Below are positions 33,816 through 42,699 of a stretch of 64,000 nucleotides of DNA, piece by piece (the first letter of the stretch is position 1; every line of letters starts with the position of its first letter). This DNA is from Pyrinomonadaceae bacterium (GTDB taxonomy: Bacteria > Acidobacteriota > Blastocatellia > Pyrinomonadales > Pyrinomonadaceae), in NCBI GenBank assembly GCA_030841085.1, contig JAVEDP010000041.1:186001-250000 (forward strand), given 5' to 3'. A model generated the notes under the pieces. The model did no database searches and was not told the origin of the DNA. It saw only the letters and a program-made list of their open reading frames with translations. A program made the position numbers and the translations under genes.

Positions 33816-34153
33816 AGAATCTGATTTTCCATTTCATCAGCCGTCACTTTATTTAAAACTACAAAGAGTCGCTTTGCGATTTCCGCCGCGGACCGGCGAA
33901 CTGCGATAATCAGACCAAAATGCTTCTTACCGGATGAAAAGAACTCGTTTGCGAGTACCTCAAAATCTACGCGATTATGAGTTAGCAACGTGCGCCGGTG
34001 TTTCACGGCATAGCCAAGTTGGGCAACATCACTTTGTCCGATTTGCTTCGCGTCTTGAGTGGTGGTTACTGTGAAGCCGCGCGCTCGAACCATGTCCGCC
34101 ACAAGAGCGCTGACGTCCTCATCTAGGTAGAGTTCGATGAAGAGGCGGTTCAT
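33806..34153 (-). CDS. DUF5615 PIN-like toxin candidate
   Basis: The 115-residue protein opens with 'IELYLDEDVSALVADMVRAR' and contains 'LLTHNRVDFEVLANEFF' and 'HFGLIIA', the layout of DUF5615/Mut7-C-like PIN domains with the acidic residues D-x-D near residue 11 and an Asp in the middle. Relatives act as RNA-cleaving toxins in pairs with DUF433 proteins. The DUF433 gene lies seven bases upstream on the same strand. Its 3' end overlaps the stop of uvrA by ten bases on the other strand. Start at 34153 follows the seven-base gap. Confidence 0.85.
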   Translation of the reverse strand: MNRLFIELYLDEDVSALVADMVRARGFTVTTTQDAKQIGQSDVAQLGYAVKHRRTLLTHNRVDFEVLANEFFSSGKKHFGLIIAVRRSAAEIAKRLFVVLNKVTADEMENQILYF

Positions 34154-34160
34154 TTGTTCG

Positions 34161-34430
34161 TCAACTATCGTTGATCAGGTCATCGGCCACGCGATTGGCT
34201 TGGATAAACGCATTGATTTCTGGCGTATGGTCGCTGTAAAAACTGAGAGCATCAAACACCTGAGCTAAGGTAAGATGAGGCAAATGACTCTCGATCTCTT
34301 CGGCGTTAATTCCCTGTCGCCACAGTTCCACGATTGCCCGAACAGGAGTTCGAGTCCCGCGGATTATGGGCTCACCGCCCAGAATCTGATCATCCGTAAT
34401 TACATAACGATGTTCGGTTGCTGTAGTCAT
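34161..34430 (-). CDS. DUF433 antitoxin candidate
   Basis: The 89-residue protein matches DUF433: 'YVITDDQILGGEPIIRGTRT' near residue 8, 'VRAIVELWRQGINAEEIE' and 'LPHLTLAQVFDALSFY', a small helix-turn-helix-like fold. It is the first gene of a two-gene unit with DUF5615. In such pairs it is thought to neutralise the PIN-like toxin and bind the shared promoter. The gene is divergent from the SGNH hydrolase with a 75-base gap. Confidence 0.87.
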   Translation of the reverse strand: MTTATEHRYVITDDQILGGEPIIRGTRTPVRAIVELWRQGINAEEIESHLPHLTLAQVFDALSFYSDHTPEINAFIQANRVADDLINDS

Positions 34431-34505
34431 TCTGCTCCCTTAAGTTGATGCGATGTTACCGGATTTTGGCGTCGCTGACCACAACTGAAACATCATGATT
34501 AGCCA

Positions 34506-35633
34506 ATGACAACTGCCCCTCCGCCTCCTCGGGTTCCCATCAAGCGCCGCTTGATTTATGCCTTAATTGTTTACCTCTCGTTCCTTCTGATTCTAGCCGG
34601 TATCGAGATTGGAATAAGGCTGACGATGCCTCATGTTTCGAGTCTCGATCTCTTTGTAGTCACCCCGCAGCAAAAAGCACAGGTCGCCGACAGCACACAC
34701 TCGACAATCTTCGAAGGCGATCCTTTGCTGCTCTGGCGGCTGAAGCCCAACCTCGATCACGTCGTCTGGGATTTCACGGTGCTGTCGACGAACGCGCAGC
34801 ACCTTCGTTCCGATCGTCCATTACAAAAGAAGCAAGCGGGCGCCATACGCATTCTTTGTCTTGGCGATTCCGTCACGTTTGGCTATCGCGTGCCGACTGT
34901 TTGGCCCGACAAGCCGAATGACTACGACCGTCAGGCACTGCCATACCCGATGTTGCTGGAAAAAGAATTGCGCGCGGCGAATCCGAACAAAGAGATTGAA
35001 GTGGTAACGATGGCAGTCCCGGGTTATACCAGTCACCAAGGTCTCGCCTGGCTGCGGCGCGATATCGATTCGCTTCAGCCCGACCTACTTATTATTAGTT
35101 TTGGCTGGAACGATGCGAGCCTTAGTGACGTCTCGGACAGTGAAGCTATCAAGACGAATTGGCGCGCCGTCACGGTGCGTTGGTTGGTCGACCACAGTCA
35201 GGCCTTTGCTCATGCAACCCACTGGCTGCGCGCAAGACAAGTACCCAGCACAGGTGTTGTACGCCAGGCGCCACGCGTTTCAGAACAGGATTATCTGAAC
35301 AACATGATGGCCATGGCCCAACTCGGCAAGCAAAAACAGGCGGCAGTGATTATCCTGGCGGCGCCTTATCGGGATAAGGTGACGAATGCGCCAGAGGCCG
35401 CTTTGATGCAGCGTTATCGTGCGGGCCTGCGTTCAATTAGCAGCCAAAATGGACTGCCTTTTCTCGAGTTACCCGAATTGACCGAAGCCGGCTACCCCTT
35501 AAACAAAGGTTGGTTTGGCGAGTTGATACATCCTAACGACATGGGCCACAAGTTAATAACTCTGGAGTTGCTCAAGCTGTTGGCGCAAACCCACGCGCTC
35601 GCCGATTTGAAAATACCGTCGCTGACGTCTTAG
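34506..35633 (+). CDS. SGNH/GDSL hydrolase with N-terminal membrane anchor
   Basis: The 375-residue protein has one membrane helix near residues 15-35 and then a SGNH fold: block I 'ILCLGDSVTFGYRVP' near residue 116, block III 'ISFGWNDASLS' near residue 197 and block V 'ELIHPNDMGHKL' near residue 345, giving the Ser, Gly, Asn and His. Such enzymes deacylate cell-surface polysaccharides or lipids; the substrate is unknown. The stop is followed by family E repeats within seven bases. Confidence 0.88.
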   Translation: MTTAPPPPRVPIKRRLIYALIVYLSFLLILAGIEIGIRLTMPHVSSLDLFVVTPQQKAQVADSTHSTIFEGDPLLLWRLKPNLDHVVWDFTVLSTNAQHLRSDRPLQKKQAGAIRILCLGDSVTFGYRVPTVWPDKPNDYDRQALPYPMLLEKELRAANPNKEIEVVTMAVPGYTSHQGLAWLRRDIDSLQPDLLIISFGWNDASLSDVSDSEAIKTNWRAVTVRWLVDHSQAFAHATHWLRARQVPSTGVVRQAPRVSEQDYLNNMMAMAQLGKQKQAAVIILAAPYRDKVTNAPEAALMQRYRAGLRSISSQNGLPFLELPELTEAGYPLNKGWFGELIHPNDMGHKLITLELLKLLAQTHALADLKIPSLTS

Positions 35634-35640
35634 CCGGCGC

Positions 35641-35810
35641 GTAAAGCAAACTGTTAGTTTGCGGTGGTGCGCTGCCATTAACTATATGTGTGAAACGAGC
35701 TGACGCCAGAAAGGCGTATGCCAAGCGTAAAGCAAACTGTTAGTTTGCTATGGTGCCTGCCATTCAGGTTTTATGCTGGCGTACGACCGCAAACTAACAG
35801 TTTGCTTTAC
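35641..35810. repeat. family E palindrome, three units
   Basis: GTAAAGCAAACTGTTAGTTT at 35641 and 35727 (direct) and the reverse complement GCAAACTAACAGTTTGCTTT at 35789. The outer unit pairs with the last. The 204-base gap before yqeY holds little else. Confidence 0.9.
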
Positions 35811-35837
35811 GGCTTTATATTGAGAGCGGAGGAAGCA

Positions 35838-36287
35838 ATGACTTTAACAGAACAAATTATTTCCGACATGACGGCGTCGATGAAAGCACAGGACGCGCCG
35901 CGGACTTCAACACTGCGAATGGTAAAAGCCGCAATGATGAACCGGCAGATCGAAAAAGGCGGCGAGCTGGACGACGAAGAGATGGGCAAACTGCTGCGCT
36001 CGCTGGTTAAGCAACGACGCGATTCAGTTGAGCAGTATGAAAAGGGCGGCCGCCAGGATCTTGCGGATAAGGAAAAGGCTGAGATTCAAGTAATCGAAGC
36101 GTATCTGCCGCAAGCTGCCTCGCCCGAAGAGATTGAAGCAGCAGTGGCGGCTGCGATCGCTGAAAGCGGCGCCAGCTCAATGAAAGATATGGGCAAGGTG
36201 ATGAAGTCTGTGCAGGTGGCGCTCGCCGGTAAGAACGCCGACGGTCGAACAGTAAGTGAGATCGTCAAGTCGAAACTCGCTGGTTAA
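35838..36287 (+). CDS. yqeY: GatB/YqeY domain protein
   Basis: The 149-residue protein is helical and matches the YqeY family: 'STLRMVKAAMMNRQIEKGG' near residue 25, 'YEKGGRQDLADKEKAEIQVI' near residue 68, 'EAYLPQAASPEEIEA' and 'DMGKVMKSVQVALAGKNADG' near residue 120. The domain is shared with the tRNA-binding tail of GatB, but the free-standing protein has no fixed function. I chose ATG at 35838 because GGAGG lies eight bases upstream; the longer frame translates a family E repeat. A family A palindrome follows one base after the stop. Confidence 0.92.
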   Translation: MTLTEQIISDMTASMKAQDAPRTSTLRMVKAAMMNRQIEKGGELDDEEMGKLLRSLVKQRRDSVEQYEKGGRQDLADKEKAEIQVIEAYLPQAASPEEIEAAVAAAIAESGASSMKDMGKVMKSVQVALAGKNADGRTVSEIVKSKLAG

Positions 36288-36348
36288 GAGTGGCATAGAC
36301 TTAAGTCTGTGTTTGGTACGGAGCCACAGACTAAAGTCTATGCCACTT
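36288..36348. repeat. family A palindrome, copy 3
   Basis: GAGTGGCATAGACTTAAGTC pairs with GACTAAAGTCTATGCCACTT around GTTTGGTACGGAGCC. It begins directly after the yqeY stop codon. Confidence 0.9.
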
Positions 36349-36373
36349 TGAGGACTAAAGAACAACCAAAGTA

Positions 36374-36697
36374 CTACTTGTAGGTGATGTCAATTTCCGG
36401 CTTGGTGCCAAACGTCGGCAACACGGAACTATCAAACACCTTAACGCCACTAGAGTCTTTCACGACGACCTTGGTGATGTGTTTGCCGGACTGCTTGTGT
36501 CTATATTTCCCAACGTTGTCATTTGTACCCAGGCAGTCCGCACCCTGGTTGGCGCCGCATTGAATTTCCAGCGATCCGCCCTTAATGATGATGTCGTCAC
36601 CGGGAGTCATCCCCATTTGATTAACCAGCGCTGATACACCAAGGGCCAACACACAAATTGTAGCGATGGCGATTACTAGTAAACGTAGTTGACGCAT
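36374..36697 (-). CDS. exported protein, 107 aa, unknown
   Basis: The signal peptide covers about residues 1-24 ('LLVIAIATICVLALGVSAL'). The 80-residue mature part is hydrophilic with two cysteines ('EIQCGANQGADCLGTNDN') and strand-like C-terminal 'KVVVKDSSGVKVFDSS', compatible with a small beta protein outside the cytoplasm. I do not recognise a family. AGGAGAG lies upstream of the ATG, so the start is well supported. It follows the kinase gene on the same strand after 119 bases. Confidence 0.72.
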   Translation of the reverse strand: MRQLRLLVIAIATICVLALGVSALVNQMGMTPGDDIIIKGGSLEIQCGANQGADCLGTNDNVGKYRHKQSGKHITKVVVKDSSGVKVFDSSVLPTFGTKPEIDITYK

Positions 36698-36816
36698 AAT
36701 TCTCTCCTTTGTTAGATGGAAGACGTTGCGTGTCGGGGCAACCCGCGCACGTAGAACTTTTCAAAAGCAACTATCAACAGAACCCGCAAAATCTCTGCCT
36801 GTTTGTTTTTGCGAAC

Positions 36817-39800
36817 CTAGGCAGCACTCGGAAGTTGATCTAGTTGTTTTCTGAGGCGCTGAATGTCTGGGCGACTGAGATAGCTCTTGTAGCTTTCGGC
36901 GTTCCAGCGCTGTTCAAGTTTGGAAAGCGAATCTCTTGCCTTGAGAGCATACTCGCGCGCCTTCGTTTTGTCACCGAGGTTTTGCGAGGCTTGCGCCGCG
37001 AGGGTCAGCGCCCGCCACGCCGATTCTTCCTGGCCCAACTGAATAAATGTGTCCGCAGCTTGTTCCGCGTTGCTCCCGGCGGCCTGCAAATCGCCGGAAA
37101 TCAGTAGCGTTTCCGCAAATATTAACTGCGCCTGCGCCAGCGTGGCGGGGTCGGCCGACTGCCTGGCCTTGTCGAACGCCTGGGCAGCGAGCGCCTTGCC
37201 CGCCGCGGCAGCGCCGCCGTAGCTTTGCGCCAAGCCCATCAACAGTTGTGCATTCGTGGCCGCGTTGGGGAACTCCTTTGCCGCTTTTTCCAACGTTCTC
37301 GCCGCGGCTTCTTTAGCTTCAGGAAAATGGTTTTGGCTCAACGCGATTTCCGCTTTAAGAAGATCGACCTCAACGGACAGCCGCTTCAGTTCGCCACCGG
37401 GCTTGTTGGCAATTGCTTCGGCCTGAGCGAGAAGAGTTTGCGCCTCATCGTAACGACCCAACCGCCACAACACGTCGCTGCGATTTGCCAGGTTGTTGCA
37501 CAAGCTGCGCTGCGGTCCCTCTGCGCTGTAAATAACGCCAGCCTGTTCCAGGTGACCGAGCGCTTCAGTAAATTTCTGTTCTTCGACAAGTCCCGAACCA
37601 CGCTCGGCGTGCGCCAACGCCAGCAGCGATTGATCGTTGGCGGCCTGCGCCAGTTGCAGCAATTGCTCGTGACCCTTTTGCGCCGCCGGATAATCCCCCT
37701 TTTGCAGCTTGGCTCGCGCCAGCAGAACGAGGCAGTAAAATGTTTCCGATCGATAGCCACCTTGTTGATAGAAAGTGAGCGCCGGCTCGATAAACTGGAT
37801 TACTTCATCCGGCTTATTTTGTTGCTGACGCAAGTTGGCTAACGAGACTCGCGCGCGTGCTTCGGTGCGGCGCGCCTTTGCTCGTTGCGCCGACTCAAGC
37901 GCTTGCGACAAGTACTTTTCCGCTTCCGCGGGCTGGCCTCTTACCAGAAATGAATTTCCCAGATCGACCAATGCTTGCGCGCTCAGATTCTCCATGCCGT
38001 TCCTCTGGGCCAGGTCGACGGCGTCACGCGCGTAAGCCGTGGCCCGTTCCGTTTCGCCGGCGTCAAACGAAACGCTCGACAGCTGCAGCAGCGTCTTTAT
38101 GATCTGCGATTTGTTGTCATTCGCTTTCGCCAGCGCCAGCGCTTGTTCCAACTGCGCCTTTGCATCGGCGAGTTTGTTACGTTTGTTGAATAACGCGCCG
38201 CGTTGGAAAACAACTTCTGTTCGGCCCTCGATGTTGCCCAGTGCCTGGTAGATCGATTCGGCAGTTTCAAATGAAGATAAAGCCTTGGCAAGATCGCCTT
38301 GTTGTCCAAACACAATGCCTAAACGCAGGTACGCGGTTGCATACTGCGGATTGCGCGTGCTGGCGTCGGTATAGCTTTGAATGGCGCCGTTGACGTCATT
38401 GTTGTTTTCATAAGCGCGGCCCAAATCGACAAGTACAAACGGCTTTTCGTTGTCGCCAGTCTGCTTTGCGATGCGGCTGTATGAATCGATCGACTTGGTA
38501 AAATCGTGTCGGGCGGTGGCTGTTATGGCGTCGAGATAAAGTGAATCAATCCTAGACAGCCGAGCGCGATCGGCACTACTAACTCGCAACAGCTCGTCCT
38601 TGGCGCGGTCGACGTAATCCAGTTCGACCAGCGCTTCGGCCAGGCGCGCATGGGCCAACATATATTCGTCGTCGGCCGCGATGGCCCGCTCCAGCGCGTG
38701 CGTCGCCTGGTAATAGGCGCCGTCGCGCAACGCGTTTGTGCCGATGTCGTACCAGCGTTGCGCCTCAGCCGGCGGCAGGTGCGGCGCCGGACGAAGAAAA
38801 CGAAATCCGACTACTGCGGCAATAAGCAGAACAACGGAACCAACCAGAATGTACGAGATCGGGATGCGCGGCCGTTGCAGGATTTGGGACAAATTGCTCA
38901 GCGTCCGGCTGTGCGCGCTGGTCAAAGATGACGGGCTGCGTTTGATGAGTGTCTGGCCCGAGTCCTCCTCCAACTGTTCTTTGACCGCATTCAGATCGGC
39001 AATAAATTCCCTGGCTGATTGGTAACGCTTGTTCGGTTTCTTGGCCAGCGCCTTCATGGCAATGAAGTCGAGCTCTTTGGGCACATGCGAGTTGACCTTC
39101 GAAGGCTCGGCCGGTTGAACGTGCAGCACGTTTGCCGCGATCTCGATAAAACTATTTCCGGCGAACGGCGTACGGCCGGTGATTGCTTCGTACAGCAGGG
39201 TGCCAAGCGCAAAGAGGTCGCTGCGGCCATCAATCGCCCCGCCGATTGCCTGTTCGGGCGACAGATAAGCAGGCGTTCCCAGTACCACGCCGCTGCGCGT
39301 TTCCGTGGACAGTAACGTTTGAGCTTCCGGCTCCGAACTGAGCACCGAATCTTTATTGAGCTGTTTCGCCAGCCCGAAATCCAACACCTTAACGCGGCCG
39401 CTGTCGTCAATCATTATGTTTGACGGTTTGATATCGCGATGAACCACTCCGCGCGCGTGCGCTTCAACCAGCGCCAGCGCAATGTCCCTCACAATCTCAA
39501 CTGCGCGCGGCAGGTTAAGTTCGCCCTTCTGCATTACCTCGCTCAACGACCGTCCGCGCGCGAGTTCCATCACCAGGAACGGCCGGCCTTCAGTCGTTTC
39601 GCCGTAATCAAAAAGTGTGGCAATGCCCGGATGACTCAATTCCGAAACAGCGCGAGCTTCGCGCAGAAACCGCGCGCGATAGTCGTGTGAATCCGAGTTG
39701 ACAGAAGGAAACTTGATGGCAACGCGACGGCCCAGATGCGTGTCTTCGGCCAGGTAGACAGTCCCCATACCACCCTCACCGAGGGGTTCAAGAATGCGGT

Positions 39801-39825
39801 AGTGTGAAACTGTTTGCCCGATCAT
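36817..39825 (-). CDS. membrane Ser/Thr protein kinase with TPR sensor/scaffold region
   Basis: The 1,002-residue protein begins with a Hanks-type kinase: glycine loop 'LEPLGEGGMGTVYLAED' near residue 14, 'VAIKF' Lys, catalytic loop 'VVHRDIKPSNIMID' near residue 128 and 'VLDFGLAKQ' near residue 150. One membrane helix ('ISYILVGSVVLLIAAVVGFR') follows near residue 320. The last 650 residues are about a dozen TPR-like repeats. The kinase thus faces the cytoplasm and the repeats lie outside or across the membrane. This layout is common in Acidobacteriota and Planctomycetes. The target is unknown. Confidence 0.94.
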   Translation of the reverse strand: MIGQTVSHYRILEPLGEGGMGTVYLAEDTHLGRRVAIKFPSVNSDSHDYRARFLREARAVSELSHPGIATLFDYGETTEGRPFLVMELARGRSLSEVMQKGELNLPRAVEIVRDIALALVEAHARGVVHRDIKPSNIMIDDSGRVKVLDFGLAKQLNKDSVLSSEPEAQTLLSTETRSGVVLGTPAYLSPEQAIGGAIDGRSDLFALGTLLYEAITGRTPFAGNSFIEIAANVLHVQPAEPSKVNSHVPKELDFIAMKALAKKPNKRYQSAREFIADLNAVKEQLEEDSGQTLIKRSPSSLTSAHSRTLSNLSQILQRPRIPISYILVGSVVLLIAAVVGFRFLRPAPHLPPAEAQRWYDIGTNALRDGAYYQATHALERAIAADDEYMLAHARLAEALVELDYVDRAKDELLRVSSADRARLSRIDSLYLDAITATARHDFTKSIDSYSRIAKQTGDNEKPFVLVDLGRAYENNNDVNGAIQSYTDASTRNPQYATAYLRLGIVFGQQGDLAKALSSFETAESIYQALGNIEGRTEVVFQRGALFNKRNKLADAKAQLEQALALAKANDNKSQIIKTLLQLSSVSFDAGETERATAYARDAVDLAQRNGMENLSAQALVDLGNSFLVRGQPAEAEKYLSQALESAQRAKARRTEARARVSLANLRQQQNKPDEVIQFIEPALTFYQQGGYRSETFYCLVLLARAKLQKGDYPAAQKGHEQLLQLAQAANDQSLLALAHAERGSGLVEEQKFTEALGHLEQAGVIYSAEGPQRSLCNNLANRSDVLWRLGRYDEAQTLLAQAEAIANKPGGELKRLSVEVDLLKAEIALSQNHFPEAKEAAARTLEKAAKEFPNAATNAQLLMGLAQSYGGAAAAGKALAAQAFDKARQSADPATLAQAQLIFAETLLISGDLQAAGSNAEQAADTFIQLGQEESAWRALTLAAQASQNLGDKTKAREYALKARDSLSKLEQRWNAESYKSYLSRPDIQRLRKQLDQLPSAA

Positions 39826-40026
39826 TGGTGTGTTTAGCGCACAACCAACACTTGCTGTGTCGCCTTTGTATCGACGGCGGGATTGACCACCAGGAAGCCC
39901 AAACGAAGAATCAATTGCAGTACGCGCGCATACTACGACAGTGCAAGAACCTTTTCAATGGTGTAGCTGGTAGAAAGTTACTCGTTTTCCGAAGGTTTTG
40001 ACGGCAACCCCGCGAAAATCGTCAAC

Positions 40027-40055
40027 TTGCTTCCCCACCTACCTTTCCGTATAAT
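40027..40055 (+). promoter_or_regulatory. promoter of the rimP-nusA-infB operon
   Basis: TTGCTT (40027-40032), 17-base spacer, TATAAT (40050-40055), a near-consensus sigma-70 site. The 270 bases upstream to the kinase start (39826-40026) show no gene and no repeat. Confidence 0.8.
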
Positions 40056-40089
40056 TCACGGCTTGCTCGGAGCGCGGCGGTTTCGTCCG

Positions 40090-40110
40090 GTGGGTTCGCG
40101 CCCACTTTTT
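40090..40110 (+). promoter_or_regulatory. attenuator-like hairpin in the rimP leader
   Basis: GTGGG-TTCGCG-CCCAC followed by TTTTT lies about 30 bases after the predicted transcription start and 33 bases before the rimP ATG. It has the form of an intrinsic terminator in a leader, as known for other rimP/nusA operons. Confidence 0.65.
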
Positions 40111-40143
40111 ATTTTGGGCGACAGGTTTTTTTGGAGGTTGACA

Positions 40144-40638
40144 ATGGGAGCAAGTTCGGTTGAAGAGCGCGTTCGGGCAGTCACCGAGCAAGTGGCAATC
40201 GATCATGGAGTCGAGCTGGTGCACGTCGAAGTGGCCGGGCCCGACAACAAACCCATTGTGCGCATTTTTATTGACAAGCCAAACGGTGTAACTCACCAGG
40301 ATTGTTCGGAGGTCAGTTTCCACGTTGGCACCGTCCTCGATGTCGAAGATTTCATTCATGCTTCCTATACGCTGGAGGTTTCTTCGCCGGGTTTGGAGCG
40401 AGGCCTTTACAAGCGCAACGATTACGAACGCTTTGGGGGCAACCTCGTCAAGATTAAAACGCGCAGTCCTATTAGCGGGCAAAGAAATTTTCGCGGCAAG
40501 CTTATAGGTATCTCCGGCGACACGGTGGCAGTCGAGGATCGCACCAGCGGTCGCGTGTTAATTCCTTTCGATTCAATTTCCAAAGCCAATCTGGAAATGG
40601 ACTTTGAACAGGAGCTTCGCCGCGCTAAGGCGAACTGA
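40144..40638 (+). CDS. rimP: ribosome maturation factor RimP
   Basis: RimP assists assembly of the 30S subunit. The 164-residue protein has 'VEVAGPDNKPIVRIFIDKPN' near residue 31, 'LDVEDFIHASYTLEVSSPGL' near residue 74, 'ERGLYKRNDYERFGG' and the C-terminal Sm-like barrel with 'IPFDSISKANLEMDF'. I chose ATG at 40144 (GGAGG eight bases upstream); the frame from 40027 would start at the -35 site. It is the first gene of the conserved rimP-nusA-infB-rbfA unit and has a promoter and attenuator-like leader. Confidence 0.95.
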   Translation: MGASSVEERVRAVTEQVAIDHGVELVHVEVAGPDNKPIVRIFIDKPNGVTHQDCSEVSFHVGTVLDVEDFIHASYTLEVSSPGLERGLYKRNDYERFGGNLVKIKTRSPISGQRNFRGKLIGISGDTVAVEDRTSGRVLIPFDSISKANLEMDFEQELRRAKAN

Positions 40639-40760
40639 CGCAGGAATAATGACTGCACACGTTTTTGGAGACGCGTGCAACTTACAACTGAATAACAATT
40701 GAATAGGCTCAAACGACGCAAAGACTTTGGCGTCCGAGCCAGCGGAGACAGTACAGCTCA

Positions 40761-42533
40761 ATGAGTTCATCCATCGCACAAAACATCGAGGCGCTTTGCC
40801 AGGAACAGGGCATCGAACGCGACCTCGTCATAGACGCAATGAAGGAAGCTGTGCGCGCGGCAGCAAAGAAACAGTTTCGCTCGGGCGAAGATATCCAGGT
40901 TGATTGGAACCCGGAAACCGGCATCGAGCTTTCAGCCTCGAAGGTGGTTGTTGACGAGGTAGCGAACGGCGCCACTGAGCTTTCGATCGCAGAAGCGCGC
41001 GAGTTGGCAGGCGACGAAGTGGAACTGGGCGACGCGCTGCTTTTGCCGTTGCCGATGGAAGAACTGGGACGTATTGCCGCCCAGACGGCCAAACAAATTC
41101 TGTTTCAAAAAGTCAGAGACGCGGTCCGCAGCAATGTTTATGAGCAGTATGTCGACAAGATCGGCGACCTCGTAAATGGTTACGTCAAGCGCTTCGAGCG
41201 CGGCAACATCATCGTCGACCTCGGCAACCTCGAAGCCATCCTGCCCCGTTCCCAACAATCGCGCGGCGAACAATGGAATCAAGGCGAGCGCATCCGCGTA
41301 GTTATCAATAACGTCTCGAAAGAATCAAAAGGACCGCAGGTAGAAGTTTCGCGCACCTCGCCGGAACTCCTGTTGCGATTGTTTGAGATGGAAGTGCCGG
41401 AAATTTACGATGGCACGGTCGTTATCAAATCCGCCGTTCGTGAGCCCGGCGAGCGCGCCAAGATTGCGGTTACTTCAAACGAGCGCGACGTCGATCCAGT
41501 CGGCGCCTGCGTTGGCATGAAGGGTTCGCGCGTGCAGGCAATCATTCGCGAATTGCGCGGCGAGAAAATTGACATCATCGAATGGTCCGACGAGCCTTCG
41601 GTGTTCGCCGCAAACGCTTTGTCGCCTGCCAAAGTCAATCAGGTGCGCATTACCGATATTGAACAACGGCAAATGGAAGTGATCGTCAACGAAGATCAGC
41701 TGTCACTTGCGATTGGCAAGCGCGGCCAGAATGTTCGGCTGGCCACCAAGCTGGTCGGCTGGAACATCGACATTCGCAGTGAAGAAGAGATCAAACGCGA
41801 AGTCACCGAAGCGATGGGCGCGCTGATCGCTTCCGGCGAATCGGTTCCGCTTTCGGTCATCGAGGGCGTTACTGTCCAGCAAACCGATGCCCTCGCTGAA
41901 CACGGCATCAACGACATCGACGCGCTGGCCCAGACTTCTGTTGATGATCTGGTCGAGTTTCTTGATGTGAGTTTGGATGAAGCTGAAAATATTCTCAGCG
42001 CCGCCCAGGCCGTAGTTGCGATGCGCGACAAAACTCTGCAAGAGGGCGAAGCGCAAGCCGGCGGCGAAGAAGTCGAAGCTGTCGAACAACATGCGGCGTC
42101 CGCTGAATTCGACGAAAACATCGAAGCCGGGGACGTCGAGCCATCTCGAGAGATGACCGCTGCTGGTTACGACGAGGCAGTGGAAAACGGAATTCCCTTC
42201 GGCGCTGAGCCGGACATTCTGGCGCAGGAATCGGCCGATCCCGTCGCCTTGACTGAAGCCGAAGCAGTTTCGGAAGACGAACTCGTGTTGCAGGAAGCCG
42301 GCCGCGATTTGCGTCCCGACACGATAACGCCGTCGCCGGATGTTACCTCGAGCGGCGCGGCCGCATTGGAAAGTGTTAGCGAATTTATGAGCGAAGAGCT
42401 TATTGATGAGCAGCTCGCTTCGGAATTAAACGCTGACGAAACTGAAAACTCAGCTCACGCTGTTTCAAAAGACGCCGCCAGCGAGAGCACTAACGAAGAG
42501 AAGCAGGATGCTTCCTCAGATGCGGCAAATTAG
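40761..42533 (+). CDS. nusA: transcription termination/antitermination protein NusA
   Basis: NusA binds RNA polymerase and controls pausing, termination and antitermination. The 590-residue protein has the N-terminal domain, S1 ('VNGYVKRFERGNIIVDLGNL' near residue 137), KH1/KH2 ('VGACVGMKGSRVQAIIREL' near residue 249 and 'LSLAIGKRGQNVRLATKLVG' near residue 317), a helix-hairpin-helix-like segment ('VEFLDVSLDEAENILSAAQA') and a 150-residue acidic tail rich in Glu, Ala and Asp. The tail is longer than in most bacteria. The gene follows rimP after 122 bases; ylxR and ylxQ, usually next, are absent. Confidence 0.96.
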   Translation: MSSSIAQNIEALCQEQGIERDLVIDAMKEAVRAAAKKQFRSGEDIQVDWNPETGIELSASKVVVDEVANGATELSIAEARELAGDEVELGDALLLPLPMEELGRIAAQTAKQILFQKVRDAVRSNVYEQYVDKIGDLVNGYVKRFERGNIIVDLGNLEAILPRSQQSRGEQWNQGERIRVVINNVSKESKGPQVEVSRTSPELLLRLFEMEVPEIYDGTVVIKSAVREPGERAKIAVTSNERDVDPVGACVGMKGSRVQAIIRELRGEKIDIIEWSDEPSVFAANALSPAKVNQVRITDIEQRQMEVIVNEDQLSLAIGKRGQNVRLATKLVGWNIDIRSEEEIKREVTEAMGALIASGESVPLSVIEGVTVQQTDALAEHGINDIDALAQTSVDDLVEFLDVSLDEAENILSAAQAVVAMRDKTLQEGEAQAGGEEVEAVEQHAASAEFDENIEAGDVEPSREMTAAGYDEAVENGIPFGAEPDILAQESADPVALTEAEAVSEDELVLQEAGRDLRPDTITPSPDVTSSGAAALESVSEFMSEELIDEQLASELNADETENSAHAVSKDAASESTNEEKQDASSDAAN

Positions 42534-42699
42534 TAACGGCACAAGCGCTGGTTTTCCCAGCGTGTTGCCTTGTTCGCTTCCCCGCCACCATTGCGCAGTG
42601 CACTAACACTGCTTCAACAGGTGGTCTGAGAGCGAGAGTTCTTTAATCACTTGTCCGAAGCCAGGCGCCAAAGAATTAGCGGCGTTTGAAAAGGAGTGC

